Part shown: positions 26,643-35,221 of the stretch, piece after piece
How the letters are laid out: each line of letters starts with the position of its first letter
Position numbering within the stretch: position 1 is the first letter of the stretch
From: Fimbriiglobus sp.
GTDB lineage: Bacteria; Planctomycetota; Planctomycetia; Gemmatales; Gemmataceae
DNA length: 54,906 nt
Assembly (NCBI GenBank): GCA_025352235.1
Contig: JANXTU010000210.1
Span: 1 to 54,906 of the forward strand
Direction: 5' to 3'
Notes under the pieces: model-generated
Seen by the model: only the letters and a program-made list of their open reading frames with translations
Databases searched by the model: none
Told to the model about the DNA's origin: nothing
Translations under genes and position numbers: made by a program

Positions 26643-27458
26643 ATGCCCCCGCCCGCCGTCCCGCCGAAGACCCCGCTCCCCGGTGTCAAACATCTCATCG
26701 CCATCGCCAGCGGCAAAGGCGGCGTCGGCAAATCGACGGTCGCCGCGAACCTCGCGCTCGCGCTGCACATGTACGGTCAACGCGTCGGTCTCATGGACGC
26801 CGACATCTACGGGCCGAGCGTGCCGATGATGTTCGGCCTCGGGATGATCGATCAAACGAAGACGCCATTCCCCGTCGAGAAGTTCGGCCTGAAGCTGATG
26901 AGCATGGGCTTCGTGGTCGCCGCCGATCAAGCCGTCATTTGGCGCGGGCCGAAGGTCGCGCAGGCCGTCGGGGCGATGCTCTTCCAACCGCCGTGGGGCG
27001 ATCTCGATTTCTTGATCGTCGATCTGCCGCCGGGCACCGGCGACGCCCAACTCACGCTGTCGCAATCCGCGCCCTTGACCGGGGCAATCATCGTGACGCA
27101 ACCGGCGGAAGTGTCGTTAATCGACGCCCGCAAAGGCGTCAAGATGTTCGAGGAAGTCCGCGTGCCGATCCTCGGGATCATCGAGAATATGAGCTACTTG
27201 GGCCTGCCGGATGGCACGCGCTTGCACCCGCTCGGACAAGGGGGCGGGGCGAAACTCGCCGCCGAGATCGGCGTGCCGTTCCTCGGGGAAATCCCCATCG
27301 ACGCCCAAGTGAGCCAATGCGGCGACGCCGGCGAGCCGATCGTGCGGAAGTTCCCCGACCACCCGATTTCAAAGTCGTATTTGATGCTGGCCCAAACGGT
27401 CGTGAACGAGATGCTCAAGCAGCCAACGAACGCCGCGCTGCCGGATGTGGAACTCTGA
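26643..27458 (+). CDS. Mrp/NBP35-family P-loop ATPase lacking CxxC
   Basis: A 271-residue ATPase with the deviant Walker A ASGKGGVGKST, the switch I pattern MDADIYGPSVPMM, WRGPKVAQAV, and Walker B LIVDLPPGTGDAQLTL, all diagnostic of Mrp/ApbC scaffold proteins. The usual N-terminal DUF59 domain is absent. After IENMSY, where most family members carry a CPxC motif, this protein reads LGLPDGTRLH with no cysteine; its only cysteine is in SQCGD. Assembly of an Fe-S cluster by the normal ligands is therefore doubtful. GTG 26634 is an alternative start. Confidence 0.9.
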   Translation: MPPPAVPPKTPLPGVKHLIAIASGKGGVGKSTVAANLALALHMYGQRVGLMDADIYGPSVPMMFGLGMIDQTKTPFPVEKFGLKLMSMGFVVAADQAVIWRGPKVAQAVGAMLFQPPWGDLDFLIVDLPPGTGDAQLTLSQSAPLTGAIIVTQPAEVSLIDARKGVKMFEEVRVPILGIIENMSYLGLPDGTRLHPLGQGGGAKLAAEIGVPFLGEIPIDAQVSQCGDAGEPIVRKFPDHPISKSYLMLAQTVVNEMLKQPTNAALPDVEL

Positions 27459-27466
27459 GGACGCCC

Positions 27467-28954
27467 GTGCCCATCGACATCCAATGCCCGGATTGCGACC
27501 AGATCTTCGCCGTCCCGTCGTCGATGGCCGGCAAGCGGATCCTCTGCCGGCATTGCAACGCCGCGCTGATTGTCCCCGAGGAAGAACCCGGTGATGCGGA
27601 ACCCGAGCCGGTGCGCCGAGGCGGCGAAAGACCGCCGAACTGGGACACGCCGATTCCGTTCCATTCGCCGAAGCCCATCGTCGGCGTCTTGCTGATCGCG
27701 CTGCTCGTCAGCGTGATCGTTCTCGTGGCGTATGGATTCACTCGCGACAAATCGGTGCCGACCAAGCCTTCGAATTTCACACCCTACGTCGCCCCGCGTC
27801 CGGAACCGGTCAAGCCCGAAACGACGAAGCCCGATGCGAAGCCGACGGTCGTCCAAGACCGCGAGGTCTACTTGCCGAACCGGGAAGTGATCGTCCCGCA
27901 GTACGATCCCGCTTCCAAATGGGTCGAAGCCACCGGCCTACCCGGCAACTGGTTTCTCACGCGGGACTCGACCCTGCGCGGACAAAGTTCGAGCTTGCTC
28001 CTCCGCGAATGGGCCACCGGGCGCGTCGTCGGCGTGCTCGGCGACGACCGGCAAAGCGTCGCCGATTCCGGCCGATCGTTTTCGCCGAGCGGCCGTTGGA
28101 TCGCCCAAATCGCGAATGCGAACACCGGCGCGCGGATGCTCGATCTCCGGCGGATCGAGGTCTCGAACGAGCCGCTGTTGGGTTGGGATCCGAGCCGGCG
28201 CAACGGCGGGCTCTCCGGCCAAAAGTACGAGTATTGCGTCCTGCTCACGGATGAACGCCTGCTGACGATCACCGCCGATTCGACCTATGACCTCCGCGCC
28301 GTTCCGGGCGCGGACTACATCCGTCGGGTCGCGACTGTTAAGGCCGAGCTGCCGCTGTTCAGCGTTCACCACGGCACGGAACGATTGGCGATTCGGCGCG
28401 GTTCCAAGATCGAACTCTACGCACTCGGCGACGATGACTTCGGCCCTTTTTGCGAGTTTGAATTCGAACGACCCTCGGGCGGGAAATCCGAAGTGGCCCT
28501 CCAATTCACGCCCGATGGCACGCGAATCGTCGCGATCGCTTTCGGCGATGCCAAGGATCGTGTCGCCGTCTTCGACATCGATCGCAAAAAGAAAGTGGGC
28601 GACTGGAACCGCACCCTGGGCGGTCGGGGCCGCGCAGCGACCCGCTGGCGGGCGGGGAACACGTCGATCCTGTTTTTAAATCTCGACACGGGCTTGATCG
28701 AGACGGCGGCACTCGGCGACGGAAAGGCGGGGTCCACCATCGAGTCGGGCCCCGCGCGGCAAATCGCCCACCTCGACCCCAACGGCGACCGGGTCTGGTT
28801 CCTGGATGTCGAAAACCACACCGGGGTCGATCCGACCCGCAGTTCGCGGCTGTACGGTTTCGACTTGCCGCTGCGAGCGCCCGCCAATTTCCAAAAGAAC
28901 CCGGTCTGGGAGTACAATGCGGGTGTGTTGGAATTGAAAAAAACCACGCGATGA
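27467..28954 (+). CDS. Zinc-ribbon, single-pass membrane protein with beta-propeller-like domain
   Basis: A 495-residue protein. Residues 7-28 carry a CPDC...CRHC zinc ribbon of the MJ0042/zinc-finger type seen at the start of many planctomycete proteins. A membrane helix lies at about 65-85 (VGVLLIALLVSVIVLVAY), then a proline-rich linker. The rest has repeated strand segments with WD-like ends (FSPSGRWIAQI, FTPDGTRIVAIAF, DPNGDRVWFLDV), suggesting a beta-propeller outside the membrane. The start is GTG 27467, with GAGG 7 bp upstream; it is 8 bp after the Mrp stop, so it is in the same operon. The role is unknown. Confidence 0.75.
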   Translation: MPIDIQCPDCDQIFAVPSSMAGKRILCRHCNAALIVPEEEPGDAEPEPVRRGGERPPNWDTPIPFHSPKPIVGVLLIALLVSVIVLVAYGFTRDKSVPTKPSNFTPYVAPRPEPVKPETTKPDAKPTVVQDREVYLPNREVIVPQYDPASKWVEATGLPGNWFLTRDSTLRGQSSSLLLREWATGRVVGVLGDDRQSVADSGRSFSPSGRWIAQIANANTGARMLDLRRIEVSNEPLLGWDPSRRNGGLSGQKYEYCVLLTDERLLTITADSTYDLRAVPGADYIRRVATVKAELPLFSVHHGTERLAIRRGSKIELYALGDDDFGPFCEFEFERPSGGKSEVALQFTPDGTRIVAIAFGDAKDRVAVFDIDRKKKVGDWNRTLGGRGRAATRWRAGNTSILFLNLDTGLIETAALGDGKAGSTIESGPARQIAHLDPNGDRVWFLDVENHTGVDPTRSSRLYGFDLPLRAPANFQKNPVWEYNAGVLELKKTTR

Positions 28955-28964
28955 GGGCACGGGG

Positions 28965-29480
28965 ATGAGTTTCGGAATCGAGGATCTCGAAGGCGAAGGC
29001 GGCGGCGTGGGCGTCGGCTTCGAAACCATGCGCGGCCGCGATTGGCCGAGCGTTCGCCAATTCAACGTCTTCTTGGCGAACCGCATGGGGGCGCTGCTCG
29101 ACCTCGTCCGCCGCTTCGAAATGACCGATGTCCGCGTCGTATCCTTGACGGTGGTGGAAACCGCCGACTGTGCGATCATCCGCCTCGTGCCGAGCGATTA
29201 CGAACGCGCTTTTGAAATCTTGACCGCCGCAAAACTACCGTTTACCGAATCCGATTTGATGGTGGTCAAGATCCCCGACAACGACCAACCGTTGCTGACG
29301 ATCACGAAAGCGTTCTTGGCGGGCGAGTACAACATCCACTACATGTACCCGCTGCTCATCGGCGTCGGCCCGATGGGCAGCACCGCCGTCGCCATCCACG
29401 TCGATAGCTTCGAAGCCGCCGCGGCCCATATGCAGGACCTCGGCTTCACCCTCTTCACCGAGTCCGACTTGCGAGATTAG
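28965..29480 (+). CDS. Tandem ACT-domain protein
   Basis: A 171-residue protein. After a Gly/Glu-rich leader, FNVFLANRMGALLDLVRRFEMTDVRVVSLTVVET matches a first ACT domain (about 32-100), with KAFLAGEYNIHYMYPLL and GSTAVAIHVDSFEAAAAHM forming a second (about 105-165). ACT domains bind amino acids or other small ligands. The order resembles regulatory subunits such as the acetolactate synthase small subunit, but no catalytic gene is adjacent, so the ligand is unknown. It is 10 bp downstream of the propeller gene. Its TAG stop lies in the TTAG target duplication of the following element. Confidence 0.78.
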   Translation: MSFGIEDLEGEGGGVGVGFETMRGRDWPSVRQFNVFLANRMGALLDLVRRFEMTDVRVVSLTVVETADCAIIRLVPSDYERAFEILTAAKLPFTESDLMVVKIPDNDQPLLTITKAFLAGEYNIHYMYPLLIGVGPMGSTAVAIHVDSFEAAAAHMQDLGFTLFTESDLRD

Positions 29481-29665
29481 AGCGAATTTCAAGTTTGCAT
29501 AGCGTTGGGGCGTTGAGTCCAGCCTTTTGGCGTTGAGTCCAGCCTTTTGGCGTTGAGTCTACGCGAGGGTGTGCGACTTCTCGCTGGACTCAAGACTCGC
29601 GTCAAGCCCGGAGAGCAGGGCACTGCTCTGTCCAAAACATCCGATATGAAAACTTGAAATCCGCT
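29481..29665. mobile_element. 185-bp MITE-like element
   Basis: The ends 29481-29504 and 29642-29665 are inverted repeats matching at 21 of 24 positions (AGCGNATTTCAAGTTTNCATANCG). TTAG flanks both sides (29477-29480 and 29666-29669), a 4-bp target duplication that fits the YTAR preference of IS5-type elements. Inside are two and a half copies of a 20-bp direct repeat (29511-29559), an inverted pair (TTGAGTCCAGC near 29513 and GCTGGACTCAA near 29583) and a 7-bp hairpin at 29612-29629. It has no coding capacity. Confidence 0.72.
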
Positions 29666-29676
29666 TTAGTCGGCGA

Positions 29677-31128
29677 TTACTTCTTCGGCATCGTCGTCCA
29701 CGGGAAATCGTCGGTTTTGAACGGGACAGCCGGCAAGCCATCCTTGTTGTAAAGGTTCACAACTGGGTAGTTCTTCCAGCCGAACCGCACTGCCACCGGC
29801 TTCGGGACTTTCTCGCTCGTCACTTCAATCGTCGCGCCGACGATCACGGCCTTCGCGGGGTAGAAGTATTTGTCTTCCCCGCAGATCGTAAAGCCGTTGA
29901 TCGTCTGGTACTTCGCCATTAAGCCGGCGCCGAGGTTGTCGAAATTGATGACGACCTTCTCCCCGTCGATCTTCGAGTCTTTATAGGTCGGGCCGCTGCC
30001 GGCGATCTTCTGGCCGTAGGTCTGGGCGCGGGCTGCGAGTGCCAAGCGGTTGCCGACGGTCGCTTTATCGCGCGGGTGGATGTCGATCAGGTCGCCGGCG
30101 TCGTTGATGACGGCGAGGCCGACGTTCTTGAGTTTCTTCGTGGCATACACTTGGGCTTCGCGGAGTTCGGGCCACGTGACGCCGTCGGCATCCCCGGCAT
30201 GAAACGGGGCGAGCATGACGGCGTAGAAGGGGAACTCCGAACCCCATTTCTTGCGCCAGTCTTCGATCATGGCCGTGAAGAGCGTGCGGTACTCGTAGGC
30301 TTTGCCGGCGTTCGATTCCCCTTGGTACCAGATGGCCCCTTTGATGCCGAACGGCAGCAGAGGGTGAATCATCGCGTTGTACAGCGACGCCGGGACGTTC
30401 GGGCCGATCGCTTTCTTGTCCTTCTCGAACTGCGCGGCCGCGATCTTGCCGGCGTCGGCGTAGTACTTCAGTTCTTCGACGGCTGCGAGCGCTTCGTTGC
30501 TGGTCCAGGCTTGGGCCGGGGTGCCGCCCCACGACGTATGAATCAAGCCGATGGGCACGTTCAGGCTCTTCTGCAAATTCTGGCCGAAGTGGTAGGCGAC
30601 TGCCGAAAAGCCGGGAATCGTCTCCGGGCTGCTTTCGCTCCATTTGCCGAAGTGCTTCAGATCGCTCTGATCGGCGAGCGGCACCGTGGAGGTGCGTTTG
30701 CTCACGGTGAACAGCCGGAGATTCGGGTTCTTCGCCCCGGCCGACACGCGGTCGAGGTCGTAGCTGCTCTTGTTGGTGTGCTCCATATTCGACTGTCCGG
30801 AGCAGACCCAAATATCGCCCACGGCGACGTTCTTAAACTCGATCTTATTCTTACCTTCGATCACGAAGGTCGCCTTCATCGCCGCTTTGGAGGCCGGCAA
30901 CTTGGCTTTCCAGTGGCCCTCTTTGTCGGCGGTCGCCGTCGCGGTCGCTTCACCGACGGTCACGGTCACTTTTTCCCCGGCATCCGCCAGACCCCAGACG
31001 GCGATCTCGGCGTCGCGCTGAAGCACCATGTTGTCGGTGAAAATCGGATGCGGCTTGACATCGGCGAACACTGGCGCGGCAAGGAACCCGGCGAGCGCGG
31101 GGAGTAAGAATCGGAGGCGGGAGAGCAT
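29677..31128 (-). CDS. Sialate O-acetylesterase-like SGNH esterase
   Basis: A 483-residue secreted protein with a signal peptide ending near VFADV. An N-terminal beta domain (FTDNMVLQRDAEIAVWG) precedes the GDIWVCSGQSNME block, whose Ser113 is the nucleophile. Further family blocks are GLIHTSWGGTPAQAW, IWYQGESNAG and the C-terminal FGWKNYPVVNLYNKDGLPAVPF. It removes O-acetyl groups from sialic acid or other sugars; in Planctomycetes such enzymes often act on polysaccharides, so the true substrate is uncertain. It is convergent to the ACT gene, with the MITE-like element between them. Confidence 0.88.
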   Translation of the reverse strand: MLSRLRFLLPALAGFLAAPVFADVKPHPIFTDNMVLQRDAEIAVWGLADAGEKVTVTVGEATATATADKEGHWKAKLPASKAAMKATFVIEGKNKIEFKNVAVGDIWVCSGQSNMEHTNKSSYDLDRVSAGAKNPNLRLFTVSKRTSTVPLADQSDLKHFGKWSESSPETIPGFSAVAYHFGQNLQKSLNVPIGLIHTSWGGTPAQAWTSNEALAAVEELKYYADAGKIAAAQFEKDKKAIGPNVPASLYNAMIHPLLPFGIKGAIWYQGESNAGKAYEYRTLFTAMIEDWRKKWGSEFPFYAVMLAPFHAGDADGVTWPELREAQVYATKKLKNVGLAVINDAGDLIDIHPRDKATVGNRLALAARAQTYGQKIAGSGPTYKDSKIDGEKVVINFDNLGAGLMAKYQTINGFTICGEDKYFYPAKAVIVGATIEVTSEKVPKPVAVRFGWKNYPVVNLYNKDGLPAVPFKTDDFPWTTMPKK

Positions 31129-31176
31129 CGGCGAGACTCCGGAGATCGGGGAAAGGGAACGATTCGGTAGGCGGGG

Positions 31177-31818
31177 TCAGAGTAGCGGATCGGCAAGCAA
31201 AGGGGTAGCCGGCAGCTTCGGCAAGCCGGGCTGGAACTTGGTGACGCGATTGTGCAATCCCGTGACGCGAAGCAAGTCGTTCAAAAAAGTCGCGTTTTGC
31301 CGTGCAATCTGAGCGACATTCCGTGTGATTTTGGCCTCACGGATCAAGAACTCGCTGATTTGGTCGGAACACCAAGTCACCGTATCGCTCGGCTCAAAGA
31401 CGTCGCAGAATCGGCCTCGATCTCGGATCAATTGCCAAACGCTTCGGGGAAGTCTCGGATCGGACTGCGGAACGAAGAACAATGGGAGGATCACGTTTGC
31501 GAGCTTTCCTCCCCGATGAATCAGATTCGCGTCGAGTAGTTCCGCAAACGCCAATTCCATTACGCACCACCCACGAGCCGAATTCAGCATCGCGTCCGTG
31601 ATAAAGAAAATCACATGTCGACTGTCGAGGATACCATCGCGAAGCGCAACTCGGGATTCCCGACCGTAATAGTAATCCTCGATATCGAGGAACGGTTTGA
31701 GGCCCTTTGCAATGAGGGATTTATGGACGGGCTCGACGAGGCCATCGCGGTCTTCTTGGCAGTGAGACAAGAATACGTGATAGTCACACTTCGGGTACGA
31801 AGCGACTTGCCAGAACAT
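31177..31818 (-). CDS. TIR-domain protein
   Basis: A 213-residue protein with an N-terminal TIR domain (about 10-150): DYHVFLSHCQEDRDG, a LIAKGLKPFLDIEDYYYG loop, the ILDSRHVIFFITDAML strand and GWCVMELAFAEL, where Glu88 aligns with the catalytic glutamate of NAD-cleaving TIR enzymes. The remaining 60 residues are helical and end in a Pro/Leu-rich tail. I chose ATG 31818, five bp after the upstream gene; a TTG at 31833 is also in frame. TIR proteins with an intact glutamate often act in antiphage NAD depletion; that role here is inference. Confidence 0.82.
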   Translation of the reverse strand: MFWQVASYPKCDYHVFLSHCQEDRDGLVEPVHKSLIAKGLKPFLDIEDYYYGRESRVALRDGILDSRHVIFFITDAMLNSARGWCVMELAFAELLDANLIHRGGKLANVILPLFFVPQSDPRLPRSVWQLIRDRGRFCDVFEPSDTVTWCSDQISEFLIREAKITRNVAQIARQNATFLNDLLRVTGLHNRVTKFQPGLPKLPATPLLADPLL

Positions 31819-31823
31819 TGGCG

Positions 31824-32189
31824 TTAGGCCCAAACCAAATCTGGAAGCTCGGGTACACTTTCTGGAACGAGCTCTCCCCCAGTTATGACGGAGATCAGTC
31901 GTTCTCCTAATGCGGTAGGCTTGTAGTGCAAGATTGGCTCGGAGCTTTCGATGACGAAACCTTTTTCAACTAGCCGCTCTAGAGCTGCCTCGGTGTCGCC
32001 TATGCGATAAAGTGAAAATCGTCCCGCCAAACGCTCGTCCAGTGTTTCCAGCGTAAGCATAGCTCCGCCACGCCGCCGGAGGGGCCGACCGAGTCGGTCG
32101 TATTCAACAAAAGCATCTAGGGTTGCCCGAAACACGTCGGGCAACTTGGCCATATAAGCTTTCAATTGCTCATCGGTCGGTTCCGCCAT
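31824..32189 (-). CDS. Winged-helix-like protein paired with the TIR gene
   Basis: A 121-residue protein. Its middle, RGGAMLTLETLDERLAGRFSLYRIGDTEAALERLVEKGFVIES, followed by LHYKPTALGERLISVI, has the helix-helix-helix-wing rhythm of a winged helix-turn-helix, with no strong family match. It could sense, regulate or partner the TIR protein. A GGAGGGT ribosome binding site precedes ATG 32189. The TIR start lies 5 bp after its stop, so the two are cotranscribed. Confidence 0.6.
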   Translation of the reverse strand: MAEPTDEQLKAYMAKLPDVFRATLDAFVEYDRLGRPLRRRGGAMLTLETLDERLAGRFSLYRIGDTEAALERLVEKGFVIESSEPILHYKPTALGERLISVITGGELVPESVPELPDLVWA

Positions 32190-32237
32190 CGCCCCACCCT
32201 CCCCGAAGTTACTTCCCCGCATTCTACACCACAAACA

Positions 32238-33413
32238 CTACCCCTTCAGCATCTCATCGTGCTTCATCCCGCTCGGGGGCAGGTCGGCCTTGCGGCAGTT
32301 CGCCAAGGCCGCGTTCGCCCCGGCGAGTTGATCGGCGTCGTTGTCTTCCCATTCGATGCTTACGGCGCCGTCGAAGCCCACTCGGTTGAGTTCGATGAAG
32401 ATCTCTTCCAAGCTGTTGGCGTCGCGCGCGGTGCCGGCGGTGACGAACTTCCAACCGTTGGTCCAATGGCCCATGCCGCGGTGACCGCCGAGCCGGCCCC
32501 CGCGACAATGCTCGCGTTCGACCTGCACCCCCTTCACGTGGGCGCAATGGATGTAAGACCCGAACTCGCGGATGAACTGGATCACGCTGACGTTCTGCCA
32601 TTCCATGTGGCTGCCGTCGAGATTGAAGCCGACGGTCCCTTCAAACCCGGCCTTGTTCATGTAATTGATGTAATCGGCCGCGCTTTCGAGGTCGCCCATA
32701 GCACGTTCGCTCGGGTGGCACTCGAGGTCGAAGGTCACGCCGTACTCTTTGCAGAGCTTCCAAACCGGGCTGAAACGCTCGACCAACAGTTCCAGCGAGA
32801 GTTCGCGGACGTCCGGAAGTGTGTAGCCTTCGATCTCGCCGGGCAGTGGGGGGAACAGGAACCAGTGGCTCCAGCAATTCGCCGGACTGCCGACGAACCC
32901 CGGCAGCGCGACCTTGCGGTTTTGCAACTTGCTCAGGTGTCCCGCGTAGCGCACGCAGGCTTCCAAATCCTTCTGGGCTTCGGCGTGCACGAGCTTGGCG
33001 ACTTCAGTCGGCACGAAGTACGGATCGGTCCGCGGCGGATTGTTCCCGGCGACGCGCCACGCTTTGTACGCGGCCTTCGCTTCGCCCTTGCCGCTGCAGA
33101 AGTTCAGCGTCTTCGCGCTCGGTTCATCGCCCAATACTTGGCCTTGGAGGTGCGTCGCCACAGTGAAGATTTCTAGTCCGTGGGACTTGGCGAGTCCAAC
33201 GCGTTCGGCGGCGTACGCGGCCGCGCCTACGTCGGTGTCGCACTTTCGCAAGTCGAGTTCCCAACTCGCTTCTTCCCAGCCGTCGAACCCCGACTCGGCG
33301 ATGAATTTGAGCCACGGGGCTTCCGGGATATTGCCGAACTGCCCCCGCACCAAGCCGATCTGGTGGAAGCTGCCTTTGCCGTTCTTATGGGTCGGGGTCT
33401 GATGGAAGCCCAT
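32238..33413 (-). CDS. Sugar phosphate isomerase/epimerase (TIM barrel)
   Basis: A 391-residue protein of the xylose-isomerase-like TIM-barrel family. Recognisable pieces are FIAESGFDGWEEASWELDL, the metal-site segments TFDLECHPSERAMGD and VGFNLDGSHMEWQN, HCAHVKGV, and SIEWEDND at the end. These glutamate, histidine and aspartate residues bind a divalent metal. Proteins of this class are abundant in Planctomycetes and act on unidentified sugars. There is no signal peptide. It is 48 bp upstream of the winged-helix-like gene, so it could be cotranscribed with it, but a functional link is unlikely. Confidence 0.85.
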   Translation of the reverse strand: MGFHQTPTHKNGKGSFHQIGLVRGQFGNIPEAPWLKFIAESGFDGWEEASWELDLRKCDTDVGAAAYAAERVGLAKSHGLEIFTVATHLQGQVLGDEPSAKTLNFCSGKGEAKAAYKAWRVAGNNPPRTDPYFVPTEVAKLVHAEAQKDLEACVRYAGHLSKLQNRKVALPGFVGSPANCWSHWFLFPPLPGEIEGYTLPDVRELSLELLVERFSPVWKLCKEYGVTFDLECHPSERAMGDLESAADYINYMNKAGFEGTVGFNLDGSHMEWQNVSVIQFIREFGSYIHCAHVKGVQVEREHCRGGRLGGHRGMGHWTNGWKFVTAGTARDANSLEEIFIELNRVGFDGAVSIEWEDNDADQLAGANAALANCRKADLPPSGMKHDEMLKG

Positions 33414-33575
33414 GGGTCGGGAGCCTTTGTAAGAGGAGGGGCGGGAGACGTTGCCAGCGTTTTACGCGCGGCACCGATGGGGGTCAAGCGGGTGAATCGT
33501 ATCCCCGATTATTCGGTCCCACATCGGGCGGTGGAATCGGATTGAGAGACCGTTGAAATGGGAACTGATCGGATT

Positions 33576-33657
33576 GAGCGAGGTGGGACTTGAACCCACA
33601 CATCCTTGCGGACAGGGGATTTTAAGTCCCCGGCGTCTACCATTCCGCCACTCGCCC
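33576..33657 (-). tRNA. tRNA-Leu (anticodon UAA)
   Basis: An 82-nt cloverleaf on the minus strand: acceptor GGGCGAG pairs with CTCGCTC with one G-U, D-arm region GTGGCGGAATGGTAGAC, anticodon stem GGGGA/TCCCC around CTTAAAA (anticodon TAA), a long class II variable arm (TGTCCGCAAGGATGT), and the T-arm GTGGG-TTCAAGT-CCCAC. CCA is not encoded. Confidence 0.93.
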
Positions 33658-33697
33658 GAAAAACCGGATCCCTGGGAAATCCGGAGTCGATCCGGGA

Positions 33698-34060
33698 TCA
33701 CTTCGAAAAACTCTGCGTGAGATGGGCCAGCAAGATCACTTTTTCGGCACCGAGGCGTTGGACCAACTCGTGGACCGCGCCGAGATCGACGAGGTTCACC
33801 ATGTCCGACGACGCGGCGGCTTTCGGGGCCGACTTCACGCCTGGCGGACGGCCGCGCCTCTTGTTCTTGCGGCCGAGGCCGAGCTTCTTTTTGATCTGCG
33901 ATTTGTACGACGAGATGATGTTGATCGGGAGATCTTTGCCGTAGGTCGCCGAAATGTACGCTCGCAGTTCGCCGGGGGCGACGTCGCCTTGGGTTTCGAA
34001 CGCGGCCTGCACCATCTGCCGTTTGTTCAACTCGCCGTCGACCGCTTTCGCCTTCGCCAT
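33698..34060 (-). CDS. Small basic protein with AT-hook-like motif
   Basis: A 120-residue protein. The N-terminal half (LNKRQMVQAAFETQGDVAPGELRAYISATYGKDLPINIISSYKSQIKKKLG) resembles a small helical DNA-binding fold. It is followed by RKNKRRGRPPGVK, an AT-hook-like core (RGRP), and a final helix DLGAVHELVQRLGAEKVILLAHL. It lies just upstream of the tRNA on the same strand. AGGAG sits 7 bp before ATG 34060, which I prefer over the open frame to 34120. DNA binding is inferred; the gene is not otherwise recognised. Confidence 0.65.
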   Translation of the reverse strand: MAKAKAVDGELNKRQMVQAAFETQGDVAPGELRAYISATYGKDLPINIISSYKSQIKKKLGLGRKNKRRGRPPGVKSAPKAAASSDMVNLVDLGAVHELVQRLGAEKVILLAHLTQSFSK

Positions 34061-34223
34061 TTGAATACTCCTGGCCCATATCGGGCGTGTGGCCCGCCAC
34101 GAATGGGCGGTTGCATCCACATTAGGAATACGCGCGGCGCCGTCCCGGAATAATTCGTAGAATTACTGAAATCGCAACGATTGCGAAATCGCCGGGCGTC
34201 ACCGGCAGTCGCAGAATTGCGAT

Positions 34224-34871
34224 TCAACCGTCCACCCGCGGCAATTCGGAGAGCGACTTGAAACCGAGGATTTGAAGGAACGGTTTGGACGTCCCGTAGA
34301 GTTGCGGCCTGCCCAAGGAATCTTGTCGGCCCAGCGTGCGGAGCAGCCCTTTTTCCATGAGCGCCCGGATGATTTCCCCGCAATCGACGCCGCGCACGGC
34401 GTCGATGTCGGCCCTTGTCAAAGGTTGTTTGTACGCGATGGCCGCCAGCGTTTCCAATTGCCCGGGGGTCAGCCGCGCGATGTGCCCCGGCTTGCGGAGT
34501 CGCCCGAGCCAAGACGCGATTGCGGGATTCGTCAAGAATTGATAACCGCCGGCGATTTCCTCAATCCGGAAGCCGTCGGTGGCCGATTGGAGAAGTTCGC
34601 GCAATTGCGCGAGCAACCGCTTTGTTTCTGAGGCATCCTTCAATCCCGCGACCTCCGTCAGTCGCCGGAGACCCAACGGCTCCTCGGCCAGAAAGAGGAC
34701 GGCCTCGAGCCGGGCGAGGGCGGCGGAGCGAGCTTCGGGGTCGGCTTCGGGCTCGGCCGCGAGGTCGCGGCGGGATCGGACCTGCGCGGCCGGTCGCGCA
34801 TCGCCGGGGCGCTCGGAGTGCGTTCGGCGGGCGGCGGGCCCGCGTCTCGGTCGGGTAATCGCGGACTGCAT
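34224..34871 (-). CDS. scpB: Segregation and condensation protein B
   Basis: A 215-residue protein with two winged-helix domains: [24 protein letters not shown]...ETKRLLAQL (about 54-90) and [44 protein letters not shown] with [18 protein letters not shown], the invariant ScpB C-terminal block. ScpB dimers bind ScpA and Smc in the condensin complex. The first 50 residues are an extra basic Arg/Pro-rich tail. No scpA is adjacent. The gene is divergent from the sigma factor gene. Confidence 0.92.
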   Translation of the reverse strand: MQSAITRPRRGPAARRTHSERPGDARPAAQVRSRRDLAAEPEADPEARSAALARLEAVLFLAEEPLGLRRLTEVAGLKDASETKRLLAQLRELLQSATDGFRIEEIAGGYQFLTNPAIASWLGRLRKPGHIARLTPGQLETLAAIAYKQPLTRADIDAVRGVDCGEIIRALMEKGLLRTLGRQDSLGRPQLYGTSKPFLQILGFKSLSELPRVDG

Positions 34872-35221
34872 CGCGGTCGAATTCTCTATTTTCCAGTAGC
34901 AGGGTGCGATGGGCGAGACCTGAAGAATCTTTCTCGACCGATCTCATCGCCGGCGCGGATATACTATGGTGCGTAGCCCGCCGACATTGCGAACTCGAAC
35001 ACTCGACTGTTTCGGTGCCTCTTTCGTCGAGGCTGGCCGTTGGCGGTACCCGGGCGTATCATTTTAACTCTCTGGTTTTGCTCGCGTGGACGAGTCTCAC
35101 CGTGGATCAGCGGGTCGGGTGGTTTCTTTTTATGAAACCGGCTCCGTATCCCGAGAGATTGATTTCGGTTTCGCAGTCGATGTCACATCGGTACCGCCGA
35201 AGCGGGCCGAAAGAACCTAGA
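34872..35221. promoter_or_regulatory. Shared upstream region of scpB and the sigma factor gene
   Basis: A 350-bp gene-free divergent interval. A TATACT at 34960-34965 facing the sigma gene is the best -10 candidate, but no convincing -35 box lies 16-18 bp upstream of it. The frame of the sigma gene is open through here to 34904 but has no plausible coding pattern. Both genes must be expressed from this interval. Confidence 0.4.

Noticed and set aside
29511-29559. Short direct repeats that could suggest a CRISPR array
   Set aside because: The units are contiguous with no spacers and lie within the MITE-like element.
32166-33176. 336-residue plus-strand open frame opposite the sugar isomerase gene
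   Set aside because: A shadow frame of the minus-strand gene, without motifs or a ribosome binding site.
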